Source: Gnetum montanum
Lineage: Eukaryota > Streptophyta > Gnetopsida > Gnetales > Gnetaceae
Assembly: GCA_015680685.1 (NCBI GenBank)
Contig: MNCI01004659.1
Coordinates: forward strand, 109,853 to 173,852
Length of the DNA: 64,000 nucleotides
Reading direction: 5' to 3'
A program made the position numbers and the translations under genes. Of the stretch, positions 36,035-47,459 are shown one piece after another; the stretch's first letter is position 1; each line of letters opens with the position of its first letter. The notes under the pieces were generated by a model that searched no databases, had not been told where the DNA came from, and saw only the letters and a list, made by a program, of their open reading frames with translations.

Positions 36035-37280
36035 TGTGGACCTTTTGGTGTGTTAAAACATTAAGTAAAATGGAGACAAAGGATGTGTGTGTGGTTGTTG
36101 TGGTTATAGGACCAAGATGTGATGACAAGGAAAGCACTAGTGTCATTAAAGAAGAAAGTCATCGAGACAGTCTTAAGGGTTCATTCACAAAAGGTAAGCT
36201 TAAAAGAAAAGAATTCAAAGAACATGGACAAGCAGAGTTTTCATCATTGAAGCATGTGAAAGATTAAGGCTATGGACAAGGAATGATGAATTCATCTTGT
36301 AAATGAAAGTTAAAGAAAGATGTATCTAAGAAATAGTAGAAATCTTGGTAGAATTGCAAAATGCACATGCAAAGACATCTTCAAGAAACAGCAAAAGTAT
36401 TTCCTCAGGCAAAGACATCTTCCATCAAGCAAAGACATCTTCATAGAATGCAAGCTAGTTTTAGAAAGACGTCTTCCATCAGACAAAGATGTCTTCCCAA
36501 AATGGAGGTTTCAAAAAGATGTCTTTTCCAAACAAAGACATCTTCCCAGAATAGAAGGAAAATATAGAAAGATGTCTCATGCACAAAGAAGAAATCTTCC
36601 ATGATCATTAGTGATCATGGGCTAGCCATTGCATACATTTCAAGATGGATCTGGAAACATGACAATTATATGAAGACATCATATGCATTGGGAAATGTGA
36701 AAAAGCTTATGGGTAATGATTGTATAATCATTTTATCAATTATTGTGATATCTATTGCTCTTCATTTTATGATCTTTTGTTCGTTGTAAAGTGTGTTGTA
36801 CCTCAAAGTGCAAGGATTAATAAACGAAGTTGCATCTATTCCTTGTAATTGTTCTTCCTTGTTACCTTGCAAGGTTGATATGCTTCTTGTGTGAAGGCAT
36901 CTTGCTTGAGCTTGTCAAGATCCTATGGGATTGAGTTATTAGTGTTGTGGCACAATACTTTGAAGCAAAGCTCAAGATTATAAAGGTTGTGGAAGCCTGG
37001 AAACCACATTCCAAGCCTAATGGAACCTTGTAGGATTAAGAGGTTGGTGTTACAACACAACACTCCAAAGCAGGGCTTGAAGATTATGTAGGGTGTGGAC
37101 CCTTCAAACCACATTTGAGAGCAACAAAGTTTGACGGTTTTCTTGCAATCTACCTTTGAGTGTGGACTATATAAGTTGGGAAACCACATTAATTTTGTGT
37201 GTGTGCTTTGGTTCATAAAGTTTTAATTTGGAAAACTTATTCATCCCCCCTCCCCCCGTCTCTAAGTTCAACGATCCTCA
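36035..37280 (+). repeat. Element E 5' LTR (copia type)
   Basis: Starts TGTGGACC after flank ACAAT and ends somewhere just before the PBS at 37283; the exact 3' edge is uncertain because no second LTR survives. It contains an array of AAGACATCTT-like palindromes (36368-36580) in the U3 part. A pyrimidine-rich stretch (CCCCCCTCCCCCC, 37244-37256) lies near its end. Confidence 0.7.
36368..36580. repeat. Array of AAGACATCTT / AAGATGTCTT palindromic words
   Basis: About eight copies of AAGA[C/T][A/G]TCTT occur in roughly 210 bp (near 36372, 36412, 36433, 36468, 36486, 36519, 36536 and 36570), several followed by CC. In copia LTRs, short repeats at this place often act as enhancer or stress-response elements; that role is inferred here. 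Confidence 0.85.
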
Positions 37281-37282
37281 AG

Positions 37283-37295
37283 TGGTATTAGAGCC
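37283..37295 (+). promoter_or_regulatory. Element E primer-binding site (tRNA-iMet type)
   Basis: TGGTATTAGAGCC corresponds to the common plant copia PBS TGGTATCAGAGC, complementary to the initiator methionine tRNA 3' end. It lies about 30 bp before the gag ATG. Confidence 0.85.
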
Positions 37296-37325
37296 TAGTA
37301 CTCTTCTTTGTCATCATCATGAACA

Positions 37326-37561
37326 ATGGAGGGAACATCTTACACAAATTCACCCATGTTTGATGGGTTCAAATTTGTCTATTGGAAAGAAAATATGTGA
37401 GGGTTCTTTGAATACATGGAGTTTGAAGTGTGGGAGTCAATCCTTGAAGGCTATGCTTTGCCTATTGACAACTCTGTCAACATCATCAAGTCTCGCAAAA
37501 AATGGATACAAAAGTATAAGTCTATGTTTGATTCAAAAGAAAAAAAATTATTTATATTGTG
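37326..37561 (+). pseudogene. Element E copia gag, part 1
   Basis: ATG at 37326 opens MEGTSYTNSPMFDGFKFVYW, the usual start of copia gag (FDG.NF..W). One TGA stop follows at about codon 25 (after KENM). The frame then reads EVWESILEGYALP and KSMFDSKEKKLFIL. Element D interrupts at 37562. Confidence 0.9.
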
Positions 37562-38518
37562 TGATGAAGCATCAACTGGTTGCATTGACATAGCCTCTTC
37601 GACGCAACCTCTTCGATGTAGCCACTTCAAGGCAACTGCTTCAAGGTAGCCACTGCAACATAGCCTCCTCAACATAGCCATGTTGATGAGGCTCTATCAA
37701 CATAGCCCAGTCGACATAAATGATGCATTGACATGGTCCTATTGATGTAAATGATGTGATGATGAGGCCCCATCGACTTAGTGTCTATTTTTGCCTATAA
37801 ATATATGTGCTCTTGTCATGTAGAGGCATTCTTTTGTCAATAGAGTAGCTAAACTATTGTAGTTTTATTTTGTAGTCTTAAAGAATAGTTAGTGAGTGCC
37901 TACAGTTTGGATATGAGTCAATTGTATGACATCTTATTCAAGTGGCATTGTACCTAAGCACATTCCATGAACAACAATAACATCAAGATTGATTCTTATT
38001 CATTACAACACCTTGACTTAGATTAGATTTACTTTCCATGCATTTACTTTTCATGTATTTAGTTAATATTTATGTTTCCAGGCATATTAATGAATTAGTG
38101 GAATGAACATGACCAATTTTGAGCGTAAACATGTATTCGCTTAGTAACCCTAGTAGTGTTATTGTTTGGTTCGCCTACTAGCATAGCGCTTGGTAATCCT
38201 AGTAGTGAATACGTGGGTTCAAGACATGTATGGCAAGTTAGGAATGAACACTCATTGCTCATAGGCTAGTTTAGACTTTCCTTTTCATTATTAAGTAGTT
38301 TAAATAATTAATTTCTTCATTATTATTAGGAGTAGCATAAGGTCAAAACAACATAAAGAATCATATGTCTCACTTTGGACTAAACCATATATGACAAAGC
38401 TACCATTAGTCCAAGTGGGAATTCAGCGAACTACTATCATCCATGAAATTTGATCAAATCATGTGTAAATACTTATGATTCGTATGGTTAGGCATAAGGG
38501 GTACCTCGTTGCTCATCA
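37562..38518 (+). repeat. Element D 5' LTR
   Basis: TGATGAAGCATCA...GCTCATCA. The U3 (37562-37790) is packed with short words such as TAGCC, TTCGA and GATGAGGC. It is followed by a TATA box (CCTATAAATATATG, about 37795-37808) and the stem-loop arms ATCTTATT (37931-37938) and AATAACAT (37976-37983, one mismatch). Just inside, TAGTGCTATTTCTGGGAA is a very degenerate PBS at the right position. Confidence 0.92.
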
Positions 38519-38642
38519 TTAGTGCTATTTCTGGGAATGGTGCTAGTTATCTAGATTAGTTATATCATAGACGATCATTGTAAATGCATTAACGATTTAT
38601 CTTTCAAAAAATATTAAGTCACACACATCACTAATTAACAAA

Positions 38643-41290
38643 ATGTCTCTTTCACAAGGAAGCAATAATGCATTGTATGGAGAGAACATTAATTGGAGAA
38701 CTAATGAGATATATATTGAAGAAAATTGGAGTGACCAACTTCATGCAAGGGCTTCATATGTTCATGGCCACTTGACTACACTCAAGGACTACATTCACCT
38801 AAGATAGACAATCCTAGAGGAGATTAAGTAAGTTCTAGACTAGGGGAGGCCTCAAGGCCTAGGACCTCCTCAAAACCTAGAAAAGATACATCAAGGGACC
38901 ATGGGAAACACTATAGAAGCCATGGTAACTCTCCCAATTCTTCATCTTCCTCTTCCTCTTCAACGTCTAGTTCTAATGAAGATGAGTGTAGGTATAGAGC
39001 TTGAGCTCCACTATGGGGTCGAAATAAGAATAGAAATCAAAACCAAGGGCAAAATCAAAGACATTAAAATGAACATAGATAAAATCATCACAATCAGACA
39101 AATAGAAATAGAAAGTTTCACCACAACATGTCTAATGACATTGAACACTTTTTGGCCATTAAGAGCATGACACAAATCATAGAGGTAGTTAAAATACCCC
39201 ACAAGCATTGCAAGGAAAGTCACATCAAAAGGCTTGATATGAATAACATTCCTAAACTTGCAAGAGGCTATAATTTTGATCCACAACATCATTTGAAAGC
39301 CTTCCATGATATCTACATTTTACAAAACATTGAAAGTGGGTGGCAAAAGCTTAAGCTCTTTTCTAGGATACTAATGGACAAAGCCAAAGTGTGATGTAGA
39401 TCATTAAAACTAAATTCAATCCATTAGTCGTCCACAATGCTAAAACTCTTCAATGAGAAATACCAAACCTATGCGAGAATGTCCAACATATGAAAACGAA
39501 TCTAAGGATGGAAACAAGAAAAATATGAACCCTTGGATATGGCCCTAGATAGATACTATTCTCTACTAAATAAATGTATAGGCCATGGTTTCTTTTAAGA
39601 AGAGCAACTTTTCCATGTCATACATGAGCTTCATATTCAAACAAGAGAGATCCTTGGGATGTATGCTCAAGGTCAATTATATGAACTAGGAACCCATAAA
39701 ATCTAAAAGCTAATCAAGCATGTGGCAAAAGAAAAAGGAGAGCTATGTAAATGAGAGAATGTTGAGAAATATCACTAGGACCGAACTCATCAAAAGAAGA
39801 GGGTCTATATCTATGATGAGGAAAAAGAGGCAACTCTTGATGAGGTGATTGTACAACAAACTTTAGTAATACAAAAGTCTATCAATGAGCTTGAAGCAAG
39901 GTTAGATAAGATGTTGAAATGGATAAATGAGAAAGTTACAACTTGCATAGAAACCATAAAGGAGAGAGTAACACAAAACAAATCAAGTGATCATAACAAA
40001 AGTAGGAAAAGGGACTAAGAAATAGTTAGGAACACTTATCGAAAAAAAGGGAAAATAGCTGTAGAAGAAGAGGCTATAAACTCAACTACAGAAGAAGATG
40101 ATGGATGTGACATCTACCTAGATGATCATCCAAAGGGTTATTTCCTAGTTATGTTCCATCTACATGAGTATTGGAATTTTGTGTTGAATCCCAAGTTTGT
40201 ACAAAAGCAAATTCCTAGGAAATTACCTTTCTCACAAGGTAATTTTAGATAGTCCTACAACCAATCATACTATCTTAGTGGGACTTCTTACTAGCCTCAA
40301 CACTATCATCAACTACAATGGCAAAACCCATAATTGTGGGGGAGGCCATCATCAAACTAGCCCTACCCTTACTACCAATTGAACCCGTATGGATACTATG
40401 TTCAACAACCTACTTTCTCAACTAGTTCTACTTCCTCTACTTCAAATTACTACTACCACTCTCCCAAATACCATCAACCCACGACATCTTCTGAAGGATC
40501 ACCACCTCACACATCTCACTCTCCATCATATCTTCAATATTCTCATACTCCACTCTATCACATGTCATAGCCAACAACACAAAAAGGTTCAACACCATGA
40601 CATCAATGAGAGAATGCCACTTGTGCTATGAACATACAAAGAAATGATAATGCTAGTAGATCTCCACCACAATCTTGGAAACGTCCTTTCCTTAGGTTGG
40701 TTCCCATGCATAAGCACAACACTTATGAACCTACTAACTCATCCAAACTAGCACAATGCCAATCAAGTACAACACCCTTTCTTTCACAACCAATGTCCTT
40801 TAATCATATGCAAAGGCCAACATCCATCGTTGCTCCAATACCTAACAGAAACGATGAACCTATCATTGTGGAGAGACAAAAGAATCCATGCATTACTACT
40901 AATAGTTAAGTGTGCAGTTGTGGGCCAAAAATTCAAAATATTAACACAACCCACAATAAAGTTCAGGAGCAAGTGTGTGAGCAAAAATCAATCTACGTAT
41001 TAGCCACTAAACTAGAAGATACCCAGTGAATTGAAAATGAGAATATAAAATTATTTTAAAGATGCATGGAGGAAACTGATCCACTTATTAGTTCTAAACT
41101 TAATAAAATGGACCAAATAGAAGACTTAGACATGGATATCTTACACTTTGATTATACATCAGAAAAGGATATTAAACATGGAGACTTGAGAATTAAAGCA
41201 GAAAATCAAAAAGAAGAAGCAAACACATCTAGACACCCCAAAATAGAACTACCTTCAAGTCCAAATGAAGATATGTCTTTGAAATGATCC
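38643..41290 (+). pseudogene. Element D gag with unmatched C-terminal extension
   Basis: ATG at 38643 starts MSLSQGSNNALYGENI. Further on come IPKLARGYNFDPQHHLKAFH (39250-39310) and a capsid region, DRYYSLLNKCIGHGFF (about 39545), LIKHVAKEKGELCK and a knuckle-like CDIYLDDHPKGYF near 40110-40145, in which two of the Cys seen in A4 are lost. A tyrosine/proline/serine-rich tail follows (NPYGYYVQQPTFSTSSTS, 40380-40440). After it, 41066-41287 is open with ISSKLNKMDQIEDLDMDILH, acidic and lysine-rich, where autonomous relatives have protease. I recognise no family for it. Several stops are present. Confidence 0.75.
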
Positions 41291-42901
41291 AAATGAGACT
41301 ATCACCAATGTTAGATGTGCCACCATAAAATTAATTAAATCAGTAATAGTGATAGATGGAAAACTAGAAGTGTATAACCAGTGGATTATGCAGTCCATCT
41401 CCCAAATGTGCAGCACTAGTTATGGGACTACACAAACATTTTACCCATGCTTGAAGGTGCCCCTCTAAATAAGGCCCTTCCTTCCTTCTTCTCTTTTCTT
41501 CTCTTTTTGAAGTGAAGATTGTTCTTTGAGATGGTTGTGGACTTATGGTGGTCAGTAGGAAGGAACACATCAATGTGAGGTCATTGTTCATGTTATGGAC
41601 TTGGTTTGAACTTAGATGGATAGGTATGTTGATCATTTTAATCACATTTTTCACAAGAACCTATTGTGGACATGGTTAAGTACCTTACATCCTAATCTCT
41701 GTAATCCCTTCTCATCCCTTATTCATGTCACTATTGCATGCAATTATGACCCTTTTGGTCTTGTGTAGTATAGTGCAACATCCCAACCACAACAATTTTG
41801 TATTATTTGGAACATAGGCATGGTCTACATTTAACTTCTTAGGTGCCCATGAACATCTATAGAAGTGGTTATGCAAGGGCATTATGGTAGGAGCCTGCTT
41901 TGGAGAGCATCCACTTGCATAAATTTTCTTGATCATGACTTTGAACTAACCTCCACATCTTCCAGAACATCAATGATAATTTCTCTAAATTTATGTATAA
42001 TTTTGGAACTACTTCTAATCACTTTTAATTACTTTTTTACTTTTTCCTACTTTTCTCTTAAAATATCCTTCAAGTTTAATATTTCTTGGCCATCTTTTGA
42101 ATCAAACCTTTGGTTTCACTTGTTTGAAAACTTGCGTGCTTCTGGAGTTACACTTATTAGTCATGGGGGCTAGGGATGTCTACTTTGAAATTTTTCTAAT
42201 ATCCTATTTTCGAACATCATGGTAACTAATAGTAATTGATTAGAATAATGTGAATAGCTTGATGATTTTAATTACCTCATAGCCTTGGGCATAGTATGCT
42301 GTCATTACCTTGTGCTTAAACAAAAACTAAGGGATCCAAAAAGGGTTAATTATTAAGGAAAATTTACCAAAACTAATGGTAATCCTTTGGTGACTACAGG
42401 TGATGCTAAAAGAAATTCCTAAGGAAGAAGGTCTTTTGCTAGGCATGAAAATGAAGTTAAGAGGGGAATAATGAAGGATATGCCCATGGACAAATCGTAG
42501 CACATACAAGATAGTAGCTCAAGCATCACATGTTTGCTAGATCCATGGGACGATGAGAAGAAATTTTAGTACATCCTTCAAGAATGTTCCACATCACTAG
42601 AGAAGCATTGACATAAAAATTCATGTTGGAAGTCTATTTCCACTAATGGCAACAAGAAGAATCATCTTCAGAGGATTTTTGAAGACCTTTGCAAATTTTG
42701 TAATCTTCAATGTCTATCCAATATTTTTATCATTTTGTCATTTTGTAATGCACCCACTTGAATAAAATTTTGTAATGTGGCACTTAGAGTCAATTAGTAG
42801 TTAACGTTAGTCAGTGATTCCATTATTTGCAACTTTTTGTAAAGAAAGATTGGTCCTATCCTATTAACTCAAGGATGATTTTTTACTCAGTCATGGGGGT
42901 A
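41291..42901 (+). other. Element D noncoding region with conserved module and polypurine tract
   Basis: Contains the two-block module of A4, B and C: block 1 at 41410-41460 (GCAGCACTAGTTATGGGAC, then TTTTACCCATGCTTGAAGGT) and block 2 at 41890-41920 (GGAGCCTGCTTTGGAGAGCA), 430 bp apart. No ORF is supported. CATGGGGGTA (42892-42901) is the polypurine tract before the 3' LTR. Confidence 0.75.
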
Positions 42902-43897
42902 TGATGAAGCATCAGTTTGTTGCATTGACACAGCCTCTTCGATGTAGTTACTTTAATGCAATTGCTTTGAGGCAACTACTTTAAGGCATCCACTTCAATG
43001 TAGCCTCCTTGACAAGCCCCCGTCAATGTGACCTCATCAATGCAGCCTCGTCAACATAAATGATGCATTGACACAACCTCATTAATGTAAATGATGCATT
43101 GACGAGGCCCCGTCGATGCATGTAATGATGTGTTGACAAGGTCCAATCGATGCAGTGTTTATTTTTGCCTATAAATACATGTGCTCTTGCCATGTATTGG
43201 CATTCTTTTGTCAATAGAGTAGTTGAACTCTTGTAGTTTTATTTCATAGTCTTAGAGAATAGTTAGTGAGTGCCTGCAGTGTGGATCTAAGTTAGCTATA
43301 CAGTGTCTTATTTGAGTGGCATTATACTTAGACACATTTCATAAATAGTAATAAGATCAAGATTGATTATTATTCATTGTAGCACTTTGACTTAAATTAG
43401 ATTTACTTTTCATGTAATTTACTTTACACGTACTTAGTTAATATTTACATTTCCATGCATATTAATGAATTGGCAGAATGAGCACAATCAGTTTTGAGCA
43501 TAAACACGTATTCGCTTGGTAACCCTAGTAGCATTATTGTTTGGTTTTCCTAGTAGGATAGCACTTAATAATCCCAATAGTGGACGCATGGGTTCAGGAG
43601 ATGTAAGAAAAGCTAGGAATAGACTTTACTTTTCATTGTTAATTAGTTTAAATAATTGATTTCTTCATTATTGTTATGAGTAGCATAAGGCTTAAACAAC
43701 ATCAAGAATCATATGCCTCACTTTGGACTAAACCATATGTGAAGCTACCACTAGTCCAAGTGGGAAGACAACGAACTATGATCAAGGCATAATGATCTAG
43801 ATGCCACAACTAGTTCCATCCATGGAATTTGACTAGATCATGTGTGAATGCTTGTGATTCATATGGTTGGACGTAGGGGGTACCTCCCCACTCATCA
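42902..43897 (+). repeat. Element D 3' LTR
   Basis: 996 bp, TGATGAAGCATCA...CTCATCA. The TATA box (CCTATAAATACATG) lies near 43169-43182. The stem-loop arms are TCTTATT (43306-43312) and AATAAGA (43350-43356), a perfect 7-bp pair although both arms are one base shorter than in families A and C. Confidence 0.93.
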
Positions 43898-44727
43898 TTG
43901 TGCATTAAATAAATCTAAATTTAATAGAGTAGCAAGATGTAAAACAACCAAAGAAATTTGGCAAACTATTGTTAAGCAAACGAAATTGTTAGTTTTACAA
44001 AGTAAATATTATAAACTCAAAATGAGAGAAGGTGAGAAAATAAAAGATTATCTCTCTAGAACTAATTATCTTATTGTAGCTATTAGAGGAACAGGTAAAG
44101 ATTTTCCCAAAAGAAATGTCATCACCAAGATGATTAGAACTCTACAACTGGAGTTTAGACCATAGGTCACAATTATGAAGGAGATTAGAAACTTCTCAAC
44201 CTTAAAATTTGAAGAGCTTTAAAGCACTCTCATTGCTTATGAAATGAATCTCATAAGGAAAGGAGCAATCTAAGAAAGACCTATTACTCTAAAGACTACC
44301 TCCAAGGAGAAGAAGTTCAATGAGATCAATGAAGATGAGATTTCCCTTCTCTCAAGGAAGCTGCAATAATTGCTAACAAGAAGAAACACGAGAGCATCAC
44401 AATAAAGGCCTAATCTATTAAAAGGTAGAAAAAGAGGTAGGAATTTTTTAAATTCTAACTTAGATTTCCATTCTATAGAATGTTAAGTTTGTGGAGGAAG
44501 AGGCCATATGGCCTTTGAATGTCCTGGTGATAGTAATGTACAGCCAAAGAATAAGACCAATGATGAGGAACCAAAAAAGACCAGCTTTTATACAAGTTGG
44601 GATGATGGTGAGCAAAGTGAAGAAGAAGCATGCAAATCTTCCAAAGATTCACATCTCATACTCATGGCACTTACAAATGAAAAGTCCTCACATATGATTG
44701 AACAAGATGGTAAGTGTGATAAGAGGT
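43898..44727 (+). pseudogene. Element E copia gag, part 2
   Basis: Resumes in frame after element D with ALNKSKFNRVARCKTTKEIW, then YYKLKMREGEKIKDYLSRTN, which are hallmarks of the copia gag (UBN2-type) domain. It continues to the CCHC zinc knuckle CGGRGHMAFECPG near 44490-44525 and an acidic, Lys-rich stretch. A few stops are present. Element A4 interrupts at 44728, with the target GAGGT at 44723-44727. Confidence 0.9.
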
Positions 44728-45540
44728 TGACGAGCGGTGAGGTATCCCTATTCTCAACCATACGAATACAAGCATCCATGCACGATCCGATCAAATTCCA
44801 AGGACTAAGTGCTTATGCACCTTTGTGGAACAAGAATGGGTTGATCAATCATTGTCTTCCCAAGCTTACTTGTATGTCATGATTGTATGGTTAAGTAAAC
44901 TTGAGGCATATGATTTTTATACTTTTTTGTGTTTTTATGCCCTACTACTAATAAGCGAGGATAGAGAGATAACTAAGTAACTAATCTAATTTGACTACTT
45001 ATTAACTAGGCTCTAACTGATCCTAACACCAGTATCCGTTCTCACTTGCCGTACACATCCTGAACTAGTGCAACACTACTGGGATTACCAAACACTAATC
45101 GTTACTAGGTTACCAAGTGTTACACGCATGCTTGAAGTGATCGTACTGTGTATGCTTACTTAGGAGAGTTGTAGGGTGAGAGAGAATCATTAATTAACTA
45201 AGGAAAGCATTAAGTAACAGTAATTAACATTAATTAATCTATTCTGGATGTTGCAAGGTTTATCACAAAATTGATCTTTATTGTTGTACATAAGGTGTGC
45301 TCAGGTACATAATGCTAGAATAAAGATTTGTTCACTTTATGACTCCTACTATAAGCACTCAGAAATAATTCAAACTCTGAGAGAGAGAAAAGGCAAGAGT
45401 TTGGGTAAGGGACTAAGACTAACTATGTAAACCAAGTGCGCCAACCTCTTATTTATAGGAAATGAGGTAGGCAGTGATATCACATACGTGATATTGCATG
45501 GAAGGCCATGATATCGCGAATGTGATATCGCAGCTCATCA
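44728..45540 (-). repeat. Element A4 3' LTR
   Basis: 813 bp, TGACGAGCGG...GCTCATCA. The sense-strand U3 carries GATATCGC-type palindromes (45475-45535) and a TATA box (complement of 45445-45459). The perfect 9-bp stem-loop arms are at 45319-45327 and 45274-45282. The sense-strand purine tract GTGGGGGTA (complement of 45541-45549) precedes it. Confidence 0.95.
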
Positions 45541-45549
45541 TACCCCCAC

Positions 45550-47440
45550 GACTGAATGAAAACGCGTTCTTGAGTTCCTTATAAAATATTGGGAAGGTAT
45601 GGGATTATTGACTAAATGAGAACTGACAGTGACAAGGAATAATAGACTCAAAGTGCTCAGTGAATGAATCGAAAAACATATTACAACATTGGTGTTCATG
45701 CTGTTTTTGGTGAACACTATACATGGATGACATCTAGACCTTCACTTGACAGCTTGAAGAGAAAGAGGAAGAAAAGAAAATGAGGTGTGTTGCTTCCAAT
45801 GTTGAGATTATGCCCTCCGTTGTTTATCCATAGCCACATGAGCAAACTTGTACCTGGTGTAAATGTTCTAGCTCCATTCCATCCCGAGTGCTACCTCTTA
45901 TCCTAGTCCATAGTTTGTGTAATCACCATCTACACACACAACACAGTCACGAATGAGTAAGAATAAGTAAGCCACAATGCAATTGATACCTTGCCTCGAT
46001 ATAAAGCACATTGGTCGGGTTATGGTTATGGCAAAAATTGGGTTAGAGGTTTATTATTGATAACTACCTAAGGTGTAGGGGTTAGGCAAGTAGTAGAATG
46101 GAGAAATTGAAAAATTTGTGCTAGGGTCCCCATGACTAAGAGTGAACCTTCGATAGCAATAAGATGAAAAAATATAAGAAACAAGAAAGATGGGAAAAAT
46201 AACAACAGCAACACCAATAAAGTGGATGTCAAAGATGGGGATGAAATGAGAAATGGTTGATTGTAGAGAATGTTTAAGGGAAAGAACATAACAATTGCAC
46301 CAAAAAGGAATGCCAATGGGTCCTCCCCAAAGCAGGCTCATGCCCTTTATGCCCTAACAAACCCACAAACCAAAGAGTCCGTAGTGCTAGGAATGTCATT
46401 TGGAAGCAAGAGTTAAAAACTTACCAACAAGAATTTACCAAAGACTAACAATGCATTAACTAGGATAGAGACTAATCATAAAACTAGCAATGAGGTGGAA
46501 AATGGAAAGAAATATGGAGAGCAGAAAATGGAATGGAATCCCAAGAGCAAAGTTGTGTAAAGTCCCTTGTGTATGTCATGGTTAATGTGACTGACTAGAA
46601 CTCATTCCAAATCTGGACTCAAACCAACCACACTCAGTGACCTTGCATCAATACACTTGGCCAACCCATCCTCTTGAAATAACAAGAATGCCTCCATAAA
46701 GAGTCACCACCATTCCCAAGAAGAGCGAGATGGAGAAGCAGGAAGTGAGAAAGGGCCTTAGTTAGAGGGAACTTTCAAGCATGGGTAACATGTCTTTCCA
46801 GTGCCATAACCAGTGCTTGTAGCCCATATTACTTTATTATGTCTAAGGGGTGTGCTTTGAATTCTTACTTTTTTTTGTGTGAGAACCACACCATGCAAAG
46901 ACCTATTTTTATTCACTCAGCTTCCTGATATTTGATCGATGGCGGAATGGTGAAAAACCCAAGAAAAAGCATCTAGGTACCCAAGAGAATGGCTAGCACA
47001 AATGCATCGAATCCCCTTGAAGTCACACCCTTTTCAACCATTGAGTCCTTCCTCGATTTGAAGAATACCAAGCCACAAATTCATTAATAATTTTATTAGA
47101 AAAAGGGACAGTACAGTTCCAAAACCAAGGGAGACCATAGAGTTGAATGGAGGAATGGACGACATGGACTCATTACTTGTTTTATCAAAAGAGCCATATC
47201 ATAATATCAGCATTGACAATCAAAGGTAAAAACCAAACATTAACAATCAACATTATTATAATACAATCCACCATCATAAGCACTTATTGTATGACAAATG
47301 AAAGTAAATCAAACAAAGAAATAGGAAAAAATGTGAACGATGGTGTAAGAAAAAAATAAGTAAATTTGAAAAATGTGTAAAAAAAAAGGTGTAAAACAAA
47401 AATATAAAAAGAGCTGAGGGCTTAGAATGGTTAGCATTGG
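45550..47440 (-). other. Element A4 post-pol noncoding region with conserved module
   Basis: No coding frame is supported. Module block 1 (complement of 46776-46822) contains GACATGTTACCCATGCTTGA, and block 2 (complement of 46315-46345) contains GCCTGCTTTGGGGAGGACCC. The blocks are 431 bp apart, almost the same spacing as in C and D. The extra ORF of B and C is absent. Confidence 0.75.
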
Positions 47441-47459
47441 TGGCTATCTCCCCCATGAC

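Larger units (their letters stand above)
37562..43897 (+). mobile_element. Element D: gag-only (non-autonomous) LTR retrotransposon of the gypsy lineage
   Basis: 6336 bp with perfect TSD TTGTG (37557-37561 and 43898-43902). LTRs are 37562-38518 (957 bp) and 42902-43897 (996 bp), both TGATGAAGCATCA...CTCATCA. The internal region (38519-42901) encodes a gag related to A4, B and C, an unmatched C-terminal frame, and the conserved post-pol noncoding module. It has no protease, RT, RNase H or integrase similarity. This fits the plant TR-GAG type of non-autonomous element, mobilised in trans by autonomous relatives. The LTRs differ at many positions, so it is old. Confidence 0.92.

Noticed and set aside
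36368-36580. CRISPR-like or satellite array
   Set aside because: The words are short palindromes with irregular spacing inside a copia LTR of a eukaryotic genome, not repeats and spacers.
41712-42173. ORFs on both strands between D gag and its 3' LTR
   Set aside because: They are short, of the wrong composition, and overlap the conserved noncoding module; no family was recognised.
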